A DNA stretch of 64,000 nucleotides from Arthrobacter sp. ov118 (GCF_900116495.1 NZ_FPAY01000003.1:124001-188000); one strand, 5' to 3'. Shown: positions 1-9,083, counted from the stretch's first letter. The notes: generated from the letters alone by a model not told the origin. Translations and numbers: made by a program.

Positions 1-223
1 TCACACGGGAGGCGGACTCCTCGCGCGCGAGGCGTTTAGTCCCGGCTGGGTCCTGTCGCCAGCATATCCGCCACACCCATGCCAGAGCGATGACGCCAGC
101 GGTGCACCACGCAACCAGGGGCGCAAGCGCGGTCGCTACGGCTACCGCTGCGATGATGCCCGCCACGGCCCCGACCGCCACGCAGACGAGAGCACGGCGA
201 GCTGACAGGATCCGACCGTTCAT
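1..223 (-). CDS. DUF1345-type membrane protein, N-terminal part (runs off left edge)
   Basis: An open frame without a stop runs from ATG at 223 to the window edge (74 codons). It starts after a GAGGAG ribosome site 5 nt upstream. The protein opens MNGRILSARRALVCVAVGAV and shows two hydrophobic segments, about residues 10-31 and 32-52, followed by a basic, charged stretch (residues 53-70). This layout matches the beginning of the DUF1345 family of small multi-pass membrane proteins of unknown function. Only the N-terminal part is visible, so the family call is tentative; that it is a membrane protein is clear. Confidence 0.7.
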   Translation of the reverse strand, partial: MNGRILSARRALVCVAVGAVAGIIAAVAVATALAPLVAWCTAGVIALAWVWRICWRQDPAGTKRLAREESASRV

Positions 224-651
224 TGATGCTCCTCAATGGGGTGTTGTAGGCCCGCCCTTGCCGCACGAGTATTGACGCCGGGCACGGTTCAACCGCACGG
301 CGGACCGTCGACAGAGCTGATGGGCCGTCATCGGGGCTTGCCGGTGACCCGGTCATCGTGCACTGCAACCCCGTGTGACTGTGACGCGCACCGGCCGCTC
401 AGCAGCCCTGCGCTTGATCCTGGCGACAACGCCAACTTGGCCCCAAATCGAACGGGTCCGCCCGAACCTGCAACGTTCACCGCAATCTCCTCGAGTCGCA
501 TCAACAGAGCGGTGACAGCGTAGGTTCCAGTGTGCGGCGCGGCGGACATGCTCGCAAGGGTGCCTTATCTGCTACGCCCCTTGGGACTGGCGGCCGACGG
601 ACTCCCAACCACCGCGTTCTGAACCTGCGAAAGCACCGCGTGGACTGACGA
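224..651. other. Non-coding, probably decayed spacer
   Basis: The short frames here (61-95 residues) overlap each other on both strands and have biased, low-information translations. None has a convincing ribosome site. I see no recognisable gene, RNA or repeat between the DUF1345 start and the DHFR fragment. Confidence 0.5.
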
Positions 652-768
652 CCCTACAGCGGAGCAGAGTTCGGCCCGATCCGCGAGGACTGGGATGAGG
701 AATGGACCGGGTGGTGGGGAGCCGAACCGCCGTACCACGCGCCGGTCTTCGTGCTGACCCCTCACGGA
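652..768 (+). pseudogene. Fragment of a dihydrofolate reductase (RibD C-terminal domain) family protein
   Basis: The frame through 667-768 encodes EFGPIREDWDEEWTGWWGAE followed by PPYHAPVFVLTPH. This is the family signature around the substrate pocket (GRNMFGP...WWGDEPPYHxPVFVLTHH in typical DHFR/RibD-like proteins of Actinobacteria). Upstream the frame is closed by a TGA at 646-648. Downstream the expected continuation is lost and the frame drifts into unrelated sequence. No start codon or ribosome site serves it. It is therefore a relic covering roughly 35 of about 190 residues. The similarity is from memory of the family motif. Confidence 0.55.
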
Positions 769-958
769 CCGCTGACCACGGACAACCGCTACGCCGCGTC
801 AGCTAGCTCCGTAGGCGCTGCCGGCCTCCTGCTCCGGTGTCGGAATTTCCCCAGAATTGGCGTCCTTCACCGGAGTATCCGGCCGAACCGCCGGCTTTCT
901 GCAGCGTCGGAGGCTCATACCGGGGGAAATTCAGCCTTCTGAGCGTTCAAGGCCTCGC

Positions 959-1600
959 CTACCCGCGCACGATCACCACGTCCAGGGTCCGCGGGCCGTG
1001 GACCCCTTCGACGCGTTCGAGTTCGATGTCGCTGGTGGCGCTGGGGCCGCTGATCCAGGTCTGCGGGCGGGTGGCGTCGAGCCTTTGGAGGGCCTCGGGC
1101 AGGATGGCTGTGATGTCGCCGGCGCGGACGAGGCAGATGTGCCGGTCCGGAACGAGGCTGATGACCCGGCGGCCCTGGTCCGGACCGGCGTCGAGGATGA
1201 TGGTGCCGGTCTCGGCAACCGCCACGGCGCTCCCGGTGACGACGGCGTCCACCGCGTCCAGCGCTGCCACACTCAGCCGCTGCCCGGGGGCGTCGGTGAG
1301 GCGGCGGCCAGAGCCGCCGTCGCGCGCGTCCGCCTCCGCGAACACGGTCTCCGCGAGTCCATGCGGCACGGCGTAGTTTCCGGTGCCTTCGAGCAGGGCG
1401 GCGAGCCGTTGCGGCACCGCGGCCGCCTCCTCGACGAAGACGTTCGCCTTGTAGTCGACCAGCCGGTCCGTCAGCAGCTCGATGAGCTGTTCCTCGCCGA
1501 GCCCGGAGGCGCGCCGGTAGTCGCGGGGCACCTCCGGCACGGCGGGGGTGTCCCGGAGGGCGGAGCGGAGCCGGCCGAGTATTTCCTCGCGCGCGTTCAC
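959..1600 (-). CDS. lutC: Lactate utilization protein C (LUD domain)
   Basis: A 213-residue cytoplasmic protein of the LutC/YkgG family, a subunit of the LutABC L-lactate dehydrogenase complex that converts L-lactate to pyruvate. The LUD domain fills the chain. The conserved core VTGSAVAVAETGTIIL followed by a Gly/Arg-rich turn (about residues 120-145) and the ISGPSATSDIE motif near residue 185 are clear. It starts with GTG inside a GTGA overlap with the lutB stop, so it is translationally coupled and is the last gene of the rhamnose catabolic operon. Its position implies that lactate made from rhamnose is the substrate. Confidence 0.93.
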   Translation of the reverse strand: MNAREEILGRLRSALRDTPAVPEVPRDYRRASGLGEEQLIELLTDRLVDYKANVFVEEAAAVPQRLAALLEGTGNYAVPHGLAETVFAEADARDGGSGRRLTDAPGQRLSVAALDAVDAVVTGSAVAVAETGTIILDAGPDQGRRVISLVPDRHICLVRAGDITAILPEALQRLDATRPQTWISGPSATSDIELERVEGVHGPRTLDVVIVRG

Positions 1601-3153
1601 GGGTTCTCCTCAGTGCCGGTGGGCTGGGGGCCGGTTGGCTCGGTACCGGGGGCATATGGACCAGGAGCGCCTTCCGGAGCCTGGTGTTCCTTGTTCCACC
1701 ATTGCCGGAAGGACTGCCCCGGCGGGGCGGGGATGTCCCGGCTCTGGGTCCAGCCGGCGGCGATGCCCGGCAGTTTGGTGATTTTCTTGTCCGGGCCGGC
1801 GGCGATCCGCCCCAGGGGCAGCGCCTTTTCCACAAGGCCCAGGTTTTTTCCGGAGGACAGCGCCCAGGCCGCGGCCTTCATGCCCAAATCCATCTGGCTC
1901 GGCAGCTTTTTCTTGCCGCGTTTGCTGTCCACGTCCTCGCCGCGCAGGTGCACCAGGATGTCCGGGATGTTGATCTTCACCGGGCAGGCGTCGTAGCAGG
2001 CGCCGCAGAGGGACGAGGCGTAGGGCAGGGAGTTGTTCTCCTCGGCCGTGATCCCGGTCAGCAGCGGGGACAGGATGGCGCCGATTGGTCCCGGATAGGT
2101 GGATCCGTAGGCGTGCCCGCCGGTGCGTTCGTAGACGGGGCAGACGTTCATGCAGGCACTGCAGCGGATGCAGTGCAGCGCGGAGCGGCCCATTTCGTCG
2201 GCCAGGGCGGCGCTGCGTCCGTTGTCCAGCAGGACGAGGTGGACGTTCTGCGGGCCGTCGTCGGGGGTGACGCCGGTCCAGAGCGAGGTGTACGGGTTCA
2301 TCCGCTCACCGGTGGAGGAGCGCGGGAGCAGCTGCATGAACACTTCCAGGTCCTCCCAGGCGGGCAGCAGCTTCTCCACACCCATCACGGTGATCAGGGT
2401 TTCCGGCAGGGTCAGGCACATGCGCCCGTTGCCTTCGGATTCGACGACGGCCAAGGTTCCGGAGTCCGCCAGGGCGAAGTTCGCGCCGGACACGGCCACC
2501 TTGGCGCTGAGGAACTTGCGGCGCAGGTGTGCCCGGGCGGCGGCGGCGAGGCGGGCGGGGTCATTGGTCAGTCCCGGGTCCACGCCGTCCATCTCGCGCA
2601 GGAAGATGTCGCGGACCTGGCTGCGGTTTTTGTGAATGGCCGGGACCAGGATGTGGCTGGGCTTGTCGTGGTCCAGCTGGACGATGAGCTCCGCGAGGTC
2701 GGTCTCGAATGCAGCGATCCCCTGTTCCTCGAGGTATTCGTTGAGGCCGATTTCCTGGGTGGCCATGGACTTGACCTTGACCACCTCATCCGCGCCCTGG
2801 TCCCGGATGAGCGCGGCGACAATGCTGTTGGCTTCGCCGGCGTCGCGGGCCCAGTGGATGGTTCCGCCGCGGGCGGTGAAGTTTGCCTCGAATGCCTCGA
2901 GCAGCTCCGGCAGCCGGGCCATCACGGATTCCTTGATCGCCCGGCCAGCGTCGCGAAGCTCCTCCCAGTCCGGAAGTTCGGAGACCACGGCCAGCCGCTT
3001 GTCCCGGATGGTCCGGGTGGCGTGGCCGAGGTTGGCCCGCAGCTGGGCGTTGCCAAGTTCCCGGTGCGCGGCCTTCGGGAAGGGCTCGTGTTCGTGCAGG
3101 TTGCCGGTGCCGAAGACCGGCAGGGACGGCATTCCCAGGAATGTGCCGCTCAT
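1597..3153 (-). CDS. lutB: Lactate utilization protein B, iron-sulfur subunit
   Basis: A 518-residue LutB/YkgF-type protein: an N-terminal LUD domain (about residues 70-300) and a C-terminal ferredoxin-like region with two 4Fe-4S motifs, CIRCSACMNVCP near residue 326 and CGACYDACP near residue 383. It carries electrons in the LutABC lactate-oxidising complex. The frame is open further upstream, but ATG at 3153 gives the expected family N-terminus and makes an ATGA overlap with lutA; the same kind of overlap links it to lutC. The tight coupling suggests fixed subunit production. Confidence 0.94.
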   Translation of the reverse strand: MSGTFLGMPSLPVFGTGNLHEHEPFPKAAHRELGNAQLRANLGHATRTIRDKRLAVVSELPDWEELRDAGRAIKESVMARLPELLEAFEANFTARGGTIHWARDAGEANSIVAALIRDQGADEVVKVKSMATQEIGLNEYLEEQGIAAFETDLAELIVQLDHDKPSHILVPAIHKNRSQVRDIFLREMDGVDPGLTNDPARLAAAARAHLRRKFLSAKVAVSGANFALADSGTLAVVESEGNGRMCLTLPETLITVMGVEKLLPAWEDLEVFMQLLPRSSTGERMNPYTSLWTGVTPDDGPQNVHLVLLDNGRSAALADEMGRSALHCIRCSACMNVCPVYERTGGHAYGSTYPGPIGAILSPLLTGITAEENNSLPYASSLCGACYDACPVKINIPDILVHLRGEDVDSKRGKKKLPSQMDLGMKAAAWALSSGKNLGLVEKALPLGRIAAGPDKKITKLPGIAAGWTQSRDIPAPPGQSFRQWWNKEHQAPEGAPGPYAPGTEPTGPQPTGTEENP

Positions 3154-3953
3154 CGTGCGGTCCTTCCGGTGGTGAGGCGGACGTCGCCGGTGACGGCGGC
3201 GGGATGCTCGGCGGTGCTGGCCAGGATCTCGGCAAAGTGCAGGGTGGTGACGCCGCTGCCCTGCCGGGACAGGCCGCCGCCGATATGCATCAGGCAGGAC
3301 GCGTCGCCGCCGGCGCAGAGCTCGGCACCGGTGCCGCAGATGTTGGCGGTCTTGTCCGCCAGCATTGCCGAGGACACGTCTGCGTTCTTCATCGAGAAGG
3401 TGCCGCCGAAGCCGCAGCACTGCTCGGCCTCCGGCAGCTCGGCCAGCTCGATCCCGCCCACCGAACGCAGCAGGTCCAGCTGGCGGTCGCCGAGCCGGAG
3501 CAGGCGCATGCCATGGCAGCTGGGGTGGTAGGTGATCTTGTGCGGGAAGTAGGAGCCCAGCTGCGCCGCGGCGTCCGTGACGCCCAGGACATCGACCAGG
3601 AGCTCGGAGAGCTCGTAGGTCTTATGTCCGACGGCGGCTGCCCGGGCTTCCAGCCCGGCGTCCCCGCAGCGGCGGGCGATCATGGGGTGCTGGTGCTTGA
3701 CGGAGGCGACGCAGGAGCCGGAAGGGGCGACGGCGACGTCGTACTCGTCCTCCTCGAACGCCTTCACGTGGTTGGCCACGACGGGCAGCGCCTCCTTGAA
3801 GTAGCCGCTGTTGACGTGCATCTGCCCGCAGCAGGCCTGCCCGGCGGGGAAGATGACCTCGTGGCCGAGGCGTTCCAGGATGGACACGGTGGCGCGTGCC
3901 GTAGCCGGGTACATGGCGTCCACAATGCACGTGGCGAAGAGCGCGATCCTCAC
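3150..3953 (-). CDS. lutA: Lactate utilization protein A, CCG-domain subunit
   Basis: A 267-residue (Fe-S)-binding protein of the LutA/YkgE (GlpC-like) family with two cysteine-rich CCG domains: ACCGQM at residues 40-45 and QCCGFGG near residue 178, plus the conserved early Cys9 and a HPSCHGMR motif between them. Together with LutB and LutC it forms the NAD-independent L-lactate dehydrogenase. It starts with GTG in a GTGA overlap with the rhaB stop. This places lactate oxidation directly inside the rhamnose operon rather than in a separate lactate operon. Confidence 0.94.
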   Translation of the reverse strand: MRIALFATCIVDAMYPATARATVSILERLGHEVIFPAGQACCGQMHVNSGYFKEALPVVANHVKAFEEDEYDVAVAPSGSCVASVKHQHPMIARRCGDAGLEARAAAVGHKTYELSELLVDVLGVTDAAAQLGSYFPHKITYHPSCHGMRLLRLGDRQLDLLRSVGGIELAELPEAEQCCGFGGTFSMKNADVSSAMLADKTANICGTGAELCAGGDASCLMHIGGGLSRQGSGVTTLHFAEILASTAEHPAAVTGDVRLTTGRTAR

Positions 3954-5443
3954 AGCCCACCCCCGGTGCTCTGGTGCGCGGCCACGGGTGAGGGCGCATA
4001 CTCCGCCGGCTTCTGGGAGGCCCGCACCACGGCACGCAGCTCCCCCAGCCCGCCGCCGAGCACACCGGCGGCGCGCGCTTGGACTAGGACGTTGCCCAGC
4101 GCCGTCGCTTCAACAGGGCCGGCCAGAACGGGCCTGCCGGTGGCGTCGGCGGTGAGCTGGCAAAGGAGCCGGTTCTGGGATCCGCCGCCCACAATGTGCA
4201 CGACGTCGACGTGGACGTCCCCGAGCCGCTCGGCGTCGGCGATGGTCCGGGCGTAACCGTTTGCGAGGCTGTCCAGGATGCACCGCACGATATGCGCGGG
4301 GCGGTCCGGAAGGACCGCCCCGGTGTTGCGGACGGCGGCCCGGATGCGGTCGGGCATGTTGTCGGGGGCGATGAAGTAGGGGTCGTCGACGTTGATGACC
4401 GGCCCGCCGGCGGGCAGGGCCGCGGCCACCTCAAGCAGTTCCTCGATCGCCGGCCGGTGGCCCTCCCCCGCCCATGTTCGCTGGCACTCGCTGAGCAGCC
4501 AGAGCCCGCCGACGTTGCGCAGATAGCGGATGGTGCCGTCCACGCCGCGTTCGTTGGTGAAGTTGGCCTGCCGGCTGGCCTCGGTCAGGACCGGGTGGGA
4601 CAGTTCGACGCCCACCAGGGACCAGGTGCCCGAGGAGATGTACGCAAAGTTTTCCTGGGCCGCAGGCACCGCGGCGACGGCCGAGGCGGTGTCGTGCGAG
4701 CCCACGGCCACCACTTTCGTGGCGGCGGGCAGGCCGGTCCGTTCCGCGATGGCGGGCAGCAGCGTCCCGACTGTGTCTCCGGGCTGGACGAGCGGCGGGA
4801 ACAGTCCCGTGGGGAGGCCCAATGGTGCCAGGAACTCCGTGGCCCACTCCCCGGCCACGGCGTCGAAGAGCCCGGTGGTGGAGGCGTTGGTGGCCTCGGT
4901 GCGGCGCTGGCCGCTCAGCAGGAATCCGATGAGGTCCGGGATCAGCAGTGCCTGCAGCCCCGCCAATTCAGGCTCCGTGGCGAGCTGGTAGATCGTGTTG
5001 AACGGCAGGAACTGCAGCCCGGTGGTGGCGTAGAGACGCGACGGCTCGAGTTCCTGGTGGACCCGGGCCACGGCGGCACGGCTGCGGTCATCGCGGTAGC
5101 TGAAGGGCGCCGCAACGAGTTCACCGGCGGCGTTGACCAGGCCGTAGTCCACGGCCCAGGTGTCGATCCCGATGCTGTCGATGCTCTCGCCCCGGGACGC
5201 GGCCGCCGTGGCGGCGGCCGCGAGCCCGGTGAGGACCTCGGCGAACAGCGCGTCGAGGTCCCAGCGGAGGCCGCCGTCGAACTCTTTGACGCCGTTGGGG
5301 AAGCGGTGCACCGTCTCCAGCTCGGCGCTCTTCCCGCCGGAACCGCCCGTGACGCGGCCCAGGATGACCCGGCCCGAGGACGCGCCGATGTCGACGGCGG
5401 CGAACACGCCGTCGGCAAAATCACTGCCGGCGAACACACTCAT
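3950..5443 (-). CDS. rhaB: Rhamnulokinase
   Basis: A 497-residue FGGY-family carbohydrate kinase that phosphorylates L-rhamnulose to L-rhamnulose 1-phosphate. The first phosphate-binding loop, AVDIGASSGRVILG (about residues 16-29), is the rhamnulokinase form of the FGGY N-terminus. SIGIDTWAVDYGL near residue 95, the SSGTWSLVG motif and the C-terminal HIVGGGSQN motif (ATP-binding) are all present. Its length is normal for the family. The ATGA overlap with rhaEW upstream and GTGA overlap with lutA downstream place it mid-operon. Confidence 0.95.
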   Translation of the reverse strand: MSVFAGSDFADGVFAAVDIGASSGRVILGRVTGGSGGKSAELETVHRFPNGVKEFDGGLRWDLDALFAEVLTGLAAAATAAASRGESIDSIGIDTWAVDYGLVNAAGELVAAPFSYRDDRSRAAVARVHQELEPSRLYATTGLQFLPFNTIYQLATEPELAGLQALLIPDLIGFLLSGQRRTEATNASTTGLFDAVAGEWATEFLAPLGLPTGLFPPLVQPGDTVGTLLPAIAERTGLPAATKVVAVGSHDTASAVAAVPAAQENFAYISSGTWSLVGVELSHPVLTEASRQANFTNERGVDGTIRYLRNVGGLWLLSECQRTWAGEGHRPAIEELLEVAAALPAGGPVINVDDPYFIAPDNMPDRIRAAVRNTGAVLPDRPAHIVRCILDSLANGYARTIADAERLGDVHVDVVHIVGGGSQNRLLCQLTADATGRPVLAGPVEATALGNVLVQARAAGVLGGGLGELRAVVRASQKPAEYAPSPVAAHQSTGGGL

Positions 5444-7491
5444 CGCAGGAAGGCCGCGGCCACGCCGGCGTCCACCGGGATGTGGAGCCCGGTGGTGTGG
5501 GACAGGTCGCTGCCGGTAAGCACGGCGGCGGCGTTGGCCACGTTCTCTGGCAGCACTTCGCGTTTGAGCAGGGTGCGCTGGGCGTAGTACTTGCCCAGCT
5601 CCTCTTCCTGCACCCCGTAGACGGCGGCGCGCTTGGCGCCCCAGCCGCCGGCGAAGATCCCGGAGCCGCGGACCACGCCGTCAGGGTTGATGCCGTTGAC
5701 CCGGATCCCGTACTCGCCCAGTTCCGCAGCGAGGAGCCGGACCTGGTGGGCCTGGTCCGCCTTGGTGGCGGAGTAGGCGATGTTGTTCGGGCCGGCGAAC
5801 ACGGAGTTCTTGGAGGAGATGTAGATGATGTCCCCGCCCATCTCCTGGCCGATCATCACCTGTGCTGCGGCCTTGGCCACCAGGAAGGAGCCCTTGGCCA
5901 TGACGTTGTGCTGCAGGTCCCAGTCCTTCTCGGTGGTTTCCAGCAGCGGCTTGGAAATGGAGAGTCCGGCGTTGTTGACCACCAGGTCCAGTCCGCCGAA
6001 GGCGAGCACTGCTTCCTGGATTGCCGCGGCGATCTGGGCCTCGTCGGTGACGTCGGCCTGGACGCCGATGGCGACGTCGGCGCCGCCCAGTTCCTCGGCT
6101 ACCTTTTCGGCGTTCTCCAGGTTCAGGTCCGCGATGACGACGCACGCGCCGTCGGCGGCGAAGCGGGTGGCGATGGCTTTGCCGATGCCCGACGCCGCCC
6201 CGGTCACCAGCGCGATCCGGCCGGCGTGGGATTTCGGCTTGGGCATGCGGGCCAGCTTGGCTTCTTCCAGGGCCCAGTATTCGATCCGGAACTTCTCGGA
6301 TTCCTCGATCGGGGCGTACGTGGAGACGGCCTCGGCGCCGCGCATGACGTTGATGGCGTTGAGGTAGAACTCCCCCGCGACCCGGGCGGTCTGCTTGTTC
6401 GCCCCGAAGGAGAACATGCCCACCCCGGGCACCAGGACGATGGCCGGGTCCGCGCCGCGCAGGGCGGGGCTGTCCGGGGTCGCGTGCCGGTCGTAGTACC
6501 CCTGGTAGTCCTCGCGGTAGGCGGCGTGGAGTTCCTTCAGCCGGGCGATCGAGTCCTCGACCGGGGCGTCGGCGGGCAGGTCGAGGACCAGGGGCTTGAC
6601 CTTGGTGCGCAGGAAGTGGTCCGGGCAGGACGTTCCCAGGGCACCCAGCCGCGGGTGCTCGGCGCTTTCCAGGAACTCCAGGACGGCGGATTCGTCGCTG
6701 AAGTGCCCCAGCTGCGGTTTGTCTGTGGAGGCGAGGCCGCGGATCACCGGGGCCAGGGCGGCGGCCTTGGCGCGCCGTTCGGCTTCCGGGAGGGCGGCGT
6801 AGCCGGGCAGCTTGGGCCCGAAGGGCTCGCTCCTGCCGTGGTCCTTGATGTACTGCTCGGCCTGTTCGATGATCCACAGCGAGTTGGCTTCGGCTTCCTC
6901 GCTGGTGGCGCCCCAGGCGGTGATGCCGTGGCCGCCCAGGATGGTGCCGACGGCGTGCGGGTTCGCGTCCTTGATCGCGGCGATGTCCAGGCCGAGCTGG
7001 AAGCCGGGGCGCCGCCAGGGCACCCACGCCACCTTCTCGCCGAAGATCTCCTTGGTGAGGGCCGCGCCGTCGGCGGCCGTAGCGATGGCGATCCCGGAGT
7101 CCGGGTGCAGGTGGTCCACGTGCGCGGCGTCGACCAGGCCGTGCATGGCGGTGTCGATCGACGGCGCGGCACCGCCCTTGCCGTGCAGGCAGTAGTCGAA
7201 CGCGGCCACCATTTCGTCTTCACGCTCGACGCCGGGGTAGACGTTCTTGAGCGCCTGCAGCCGGTCCAGCCGCAGCACGGCAAGGCCTTCGGCCTTCAGC
7301 GTGCCCAGGTCCCCGCCGGATCCCTTGACCCACAGGAGTTCGACGTCCTCGCCGGTGACGGGGTCCCTTTCGGTGCCCTTGGCGGAGGTGTTGCCGCCGG
7401 CGAAGTTGGTGTTCCGTTTGTCCGCGCCGAGGCGGTTGGAACGGGAGATCAGCTCTTCAACAGTCTTGTTGGCTGTGTTCTGCATGTTCAT
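5440..7491 (-). CDS. rhaEW: Bifunctional rhamnulose-1-phosphate aldolase / L-lactaldehyde dehydrogenase
   Basis: A 683-residue fusion. Residues 1-390 form a class II aldolase/adducin domain with the zinc-binding HxH in VDHLHPDSG (near residue 125) and GGHGI (near 189). It cleaves rhamnulose 1-phosphate to DHAP and L-lactaldehyde. Residues from about 420 form a short-chain dehydrogenase with the NAD site VTGAASGIGKA, the NNAG motif and catalytic YSATK (near 573). Fusions of this layout (RhaEW, YuxG-like) oxidise the lactaldehyde to lactate. It starts 6 nt after the rhaI stop and overlaps rhaB by ATGA. Lactate is exactly what the LutABC genes at the operon end need. Confidence 0.94.
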   Translation of the reverse strand: MNMQNTANKTVEELISRSNRLGADKRNTNFAGGNTSAKGTERDPVTGEDVELLWVKGSGGDLGTLKAEGLAVLRLDRLQALKNVYPGVEREDEMVAAFDYCLHGKGGAAPSIDTAMHGLVDAAHVDHLHPDSGIAIATAADGAALTKEIFGEKVAWVPWRRPGFQLGLDIAAIKDANPHAVGTILGGHGITAWGATSEEAEANSLWIIEQAEQYIKDHGRSEPFGPKLPGYAALPEAERRAKAAALAPVIRGLASTDKPQLGHFSDESAVLEFLESAEHPRLGALGTSCPDHFLRTKVKPLVLDLPADAPVEDSIARLKELHAAYREDYQGYYDRHATPDSPALRGADPAIVLVPGVGMFSFGANKQTARVAGEFYLNAINVMRGAEAVSTYAPIEESEKFRIEYWALEEAKLARMPKPKSHAGRIALVTGAASGIGKAIATRFAADGACVVIADLNLENAEKVAEELGGADVAIGVQADVTDEAQIAAAIQEAVLAFGGLDLVVNNAGLSISKPLLETTEKDWDLQHNVMAKGSFLVAKAAAQVMIGQEMGGDIIYISSKNSVFAGPNNIAYSATKADQAHQVRLLAAELGEYGIRVNGINPDGVVRGSGIFAGGWGAKRAAVYGVQEEELGKYYAQRTLLKREVLPENVANAAAVLTGSDLSHTTGLHIPVDAGVAAAFLR

Positions 7492-7497
7492 GCCTGC

Positions 7498-8664
7498 TTA
7501 TGCTCCCCATCCGGCTTGCTGGCCGCCGACGCGGTCCTCGTTGATCTTCTTCTGGTAGCCGCTGTCCTTGAAGGCGGCCAGCGGGTCCGCGGGCAGGCCG
7601 CGGGATTCACGCCACTGCGCCAGCGCAGGACGGACATCGGTGTAGAAGGCATCATTGAAGATGCCATTGGCGGCCAGGACATCCCCGCTGCGCTGGGCCT
7701 CGGCCAGCGCGTCGGTATCGATGAGCAGCGCGCGGGCCGTCATTTCCTGGACGTTGAGCACGGAGCGGATCTGGCCCGGGATCTTTTCCTCCAGGTTGTG
7801 GCACTGGTCCAGCATCAGGGCGACGCCGGACTCTGGACCGAAGCCGCCGCCCCGGATGACCTCGTGCATGATGCGGAACAGCTGGAAGGGATCCGCCGCG
7901 CCGACGATCAGGTCATCGTCCGCGTAGAAGCGGGAGTTGAAGTCAAAGGACCCGAGCTTGCCCAGGCGCAGCAGCTGCATCACGATGAATTCGATGTTGG
8001 TGCCGGGCGCGTGGTGGCCGGTGTCGAGGCAGACGAAGGCCTTCTCGCCCAGGGCCAGGGTCTGGGCGTAGGAAGTGCCCCAGTCCGGGACGTCGGTGTG
8101 GTAGAAAGCCGGCTCGAAGAACTTGTACTCCAGTACCAGGCGCTGGTCCGCACCAAGGCCTGCGTAGATTTCCTGCAGGGATTCGGCCAGGCGGTCCTGC
8201 CGGCCGCGCATGTCGTCCTGGCCCGGGTAGTTGGTGCCGTCCGCGAGCCAGATCTTCAGGTCCCGTGAACCCGTGGCGTTCATGATCTCGAGGCACTCGA
8301 GGTGGTGGTCGATGGCGCGGCGGCGGACCGAAGGGTCCGAGGAGGTCAGGGACCCGAATTTGTACTCATCGTCCTGGAAGGTATTGGAATTGATGGTGCC
8401 CAGCCCGACGCCCAGACCCGCGGCGTATTCCTTCAGGGCCGCATAGTCGTCCACCTTGTCCCAGGGGATGTGCAGGGCAACGGTAGGCGCCAGGCCGGTC
8501 AGTTCGTGGACCTTCGCGGCGTCGGCCAGCTTCTCGTGGACCGTGCGGGGGGTGCCCGGGGTGCCGAACACCTTGAAGCGGGTGCCGGAGTTGCCGTAGG
8601 CCCAGGACGGGACCTCGATGGCGAGTTCCCCGAGGCGACCCAGGGCCGTTTCTGTGGTGTTCAT
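7498..8664 (-). CDS. rhaI: L-rhamnose isomerase
   Basis: A 388-residue TIM-barrel sugar isomerase converting L-rhamnose to L-rhamnulose. It belongs to the RhaI type (Pseudomonas/Bacillus-like, xylose-isomerase superfamily), not the E. coli RhaA type. Metal and substrate motifs visible: LEYKFFEPAFYHTDVPDWG, CLDTGHHAPGTNIEF, and SFDFNSRFYADDDL. The frame is open upstream, but ATG at 8664 gives the family N-terminus and lies in an ATGA overlap with the upstream mutarotase gene. It is the second gene of the catabolic operon. Confidence 0.95.
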   Translation of the reverse strand: MNTTETALGRLGELAIEVPSWAYGNSGTRFKVFGTPGTPRTVHEKLADAAKVHELTGLAPTVALHIPWDKVDDYAALKEYAAGLGVGLGTINSNTFQDDEYKFGSLTSSDPSVRRRAIDHHLECLEIMNATGSRDLKIWLADGTNYPGQDDMRGRQDRLAESLQEIYAGLGADQRLVLEYKFFEPAFYHTDVPDWGTSYAQTLALGEKAFVCLDTGHHAPGTNIEFIVMQLLRLGKLGSFDFNSRFYADDDLIVGAADPFQLFRIMHEVIRGGGFGPESGVALMLDQCHNLEEKIPGQIRSVLNVQEMTARALLIDTDALAEAQRSGDVLAANGIFNDAFYTDVRPALAQWRESRGLPADPLAAFKDSGYQKKINEDRVGGQQAGWGA

Positions 8665-9035
8665 GGTTGTTCCTTCTGCGGTTGGTGGTTGTCCCCGGCG
8701 GCGTTGGCCACGGACAACTGGTCCTCGAGATTGAAGATTTCGGTGAGCTGGACGAAGCCCCGGTCCGGTGCCTGCGCGCCGTCTTCGAACAGGGCGGCCA
8801 TTCCCGCCTGCCAACGGGCGTTCACCTCGGTCAGGGCCATGCGGGCCCGGGCTGCGTCAAAGTCGTCGCATTCGACATAGCCCACCAGCAGCCCGTCGTC
8901 GGCGAGGAACAGCGAGTAGTTGTGCCACCCGGCCGACTGGAGTTCCCGGAGCATTTCCGGCCAGACGGCCGCGTGGCGGCGCCGGTATTCGGGAATCTGG
9001 CTGGGCTTGACCGAGGAGCGGAAGCACACCCTCAT
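8661..9035 (-). CDS. rhaM: L-rhamnose mutarotase
   Basis: A 124-residue member of the RhaM/YiiL family (dimeric alpha/beta barrel) that interconverts the anomers of L-rhamnose before isomerisation. Family features: the N-terminal MRVCFRSSVKP strand, YRRRHAAVWPEM helix, and GWHNYSLFL strand. ATG at 9035 is chosen because AGGAGA lies 7 nt upstream; the longer frame reads through the operator. It is the first gene of the catabolic operon, about 50 bp downstream of operator copy 9084-9099, and overlaps rhaI by ATGA. Confidence 0.92.
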   Translation of the reverse strand: MRVCFRSSVKPSQIPEYRRRHAAVWPEMLRELQSAGWHNYSLFLADDGLLVGYVECDDFDAARARMALTEVNARWQAGMAALFEDGAQAPDRGFVQLTEIFNLEDQLSVANAAGDNHQPQKEQP

Positions 9036-9083
9036 AAGAATCTCTCCTGGTTCCGACTTTGTTCGACTCCGGCTTCCAGCCGC

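Noticed and set aside
1600..3420. LutB as a 607-residue protein from the first ATG of the frame
   Set aside because: The extra 89 residues are Arg/His-rich shadow of lutA. ATG 3153 gives the normal family N-terminus and an ATGA overlap.
1684..3531. A 615-codon open frame on the plus strand opposite lutB
   Set aside because: The minus strand carries full LutB motifs and operon overlaps. The plus-strand translation is Gly/Val/Gln-rich shadow sequence.
5482..8268. A 928-codon open frame on the plus strand opposite rhaEW and rhaI
   Set aside because: It is the antisense shadow of high-GC coding sequence; the opposite strand encodes two clear enzymes across the same region, and this translation has no recognisable domain.
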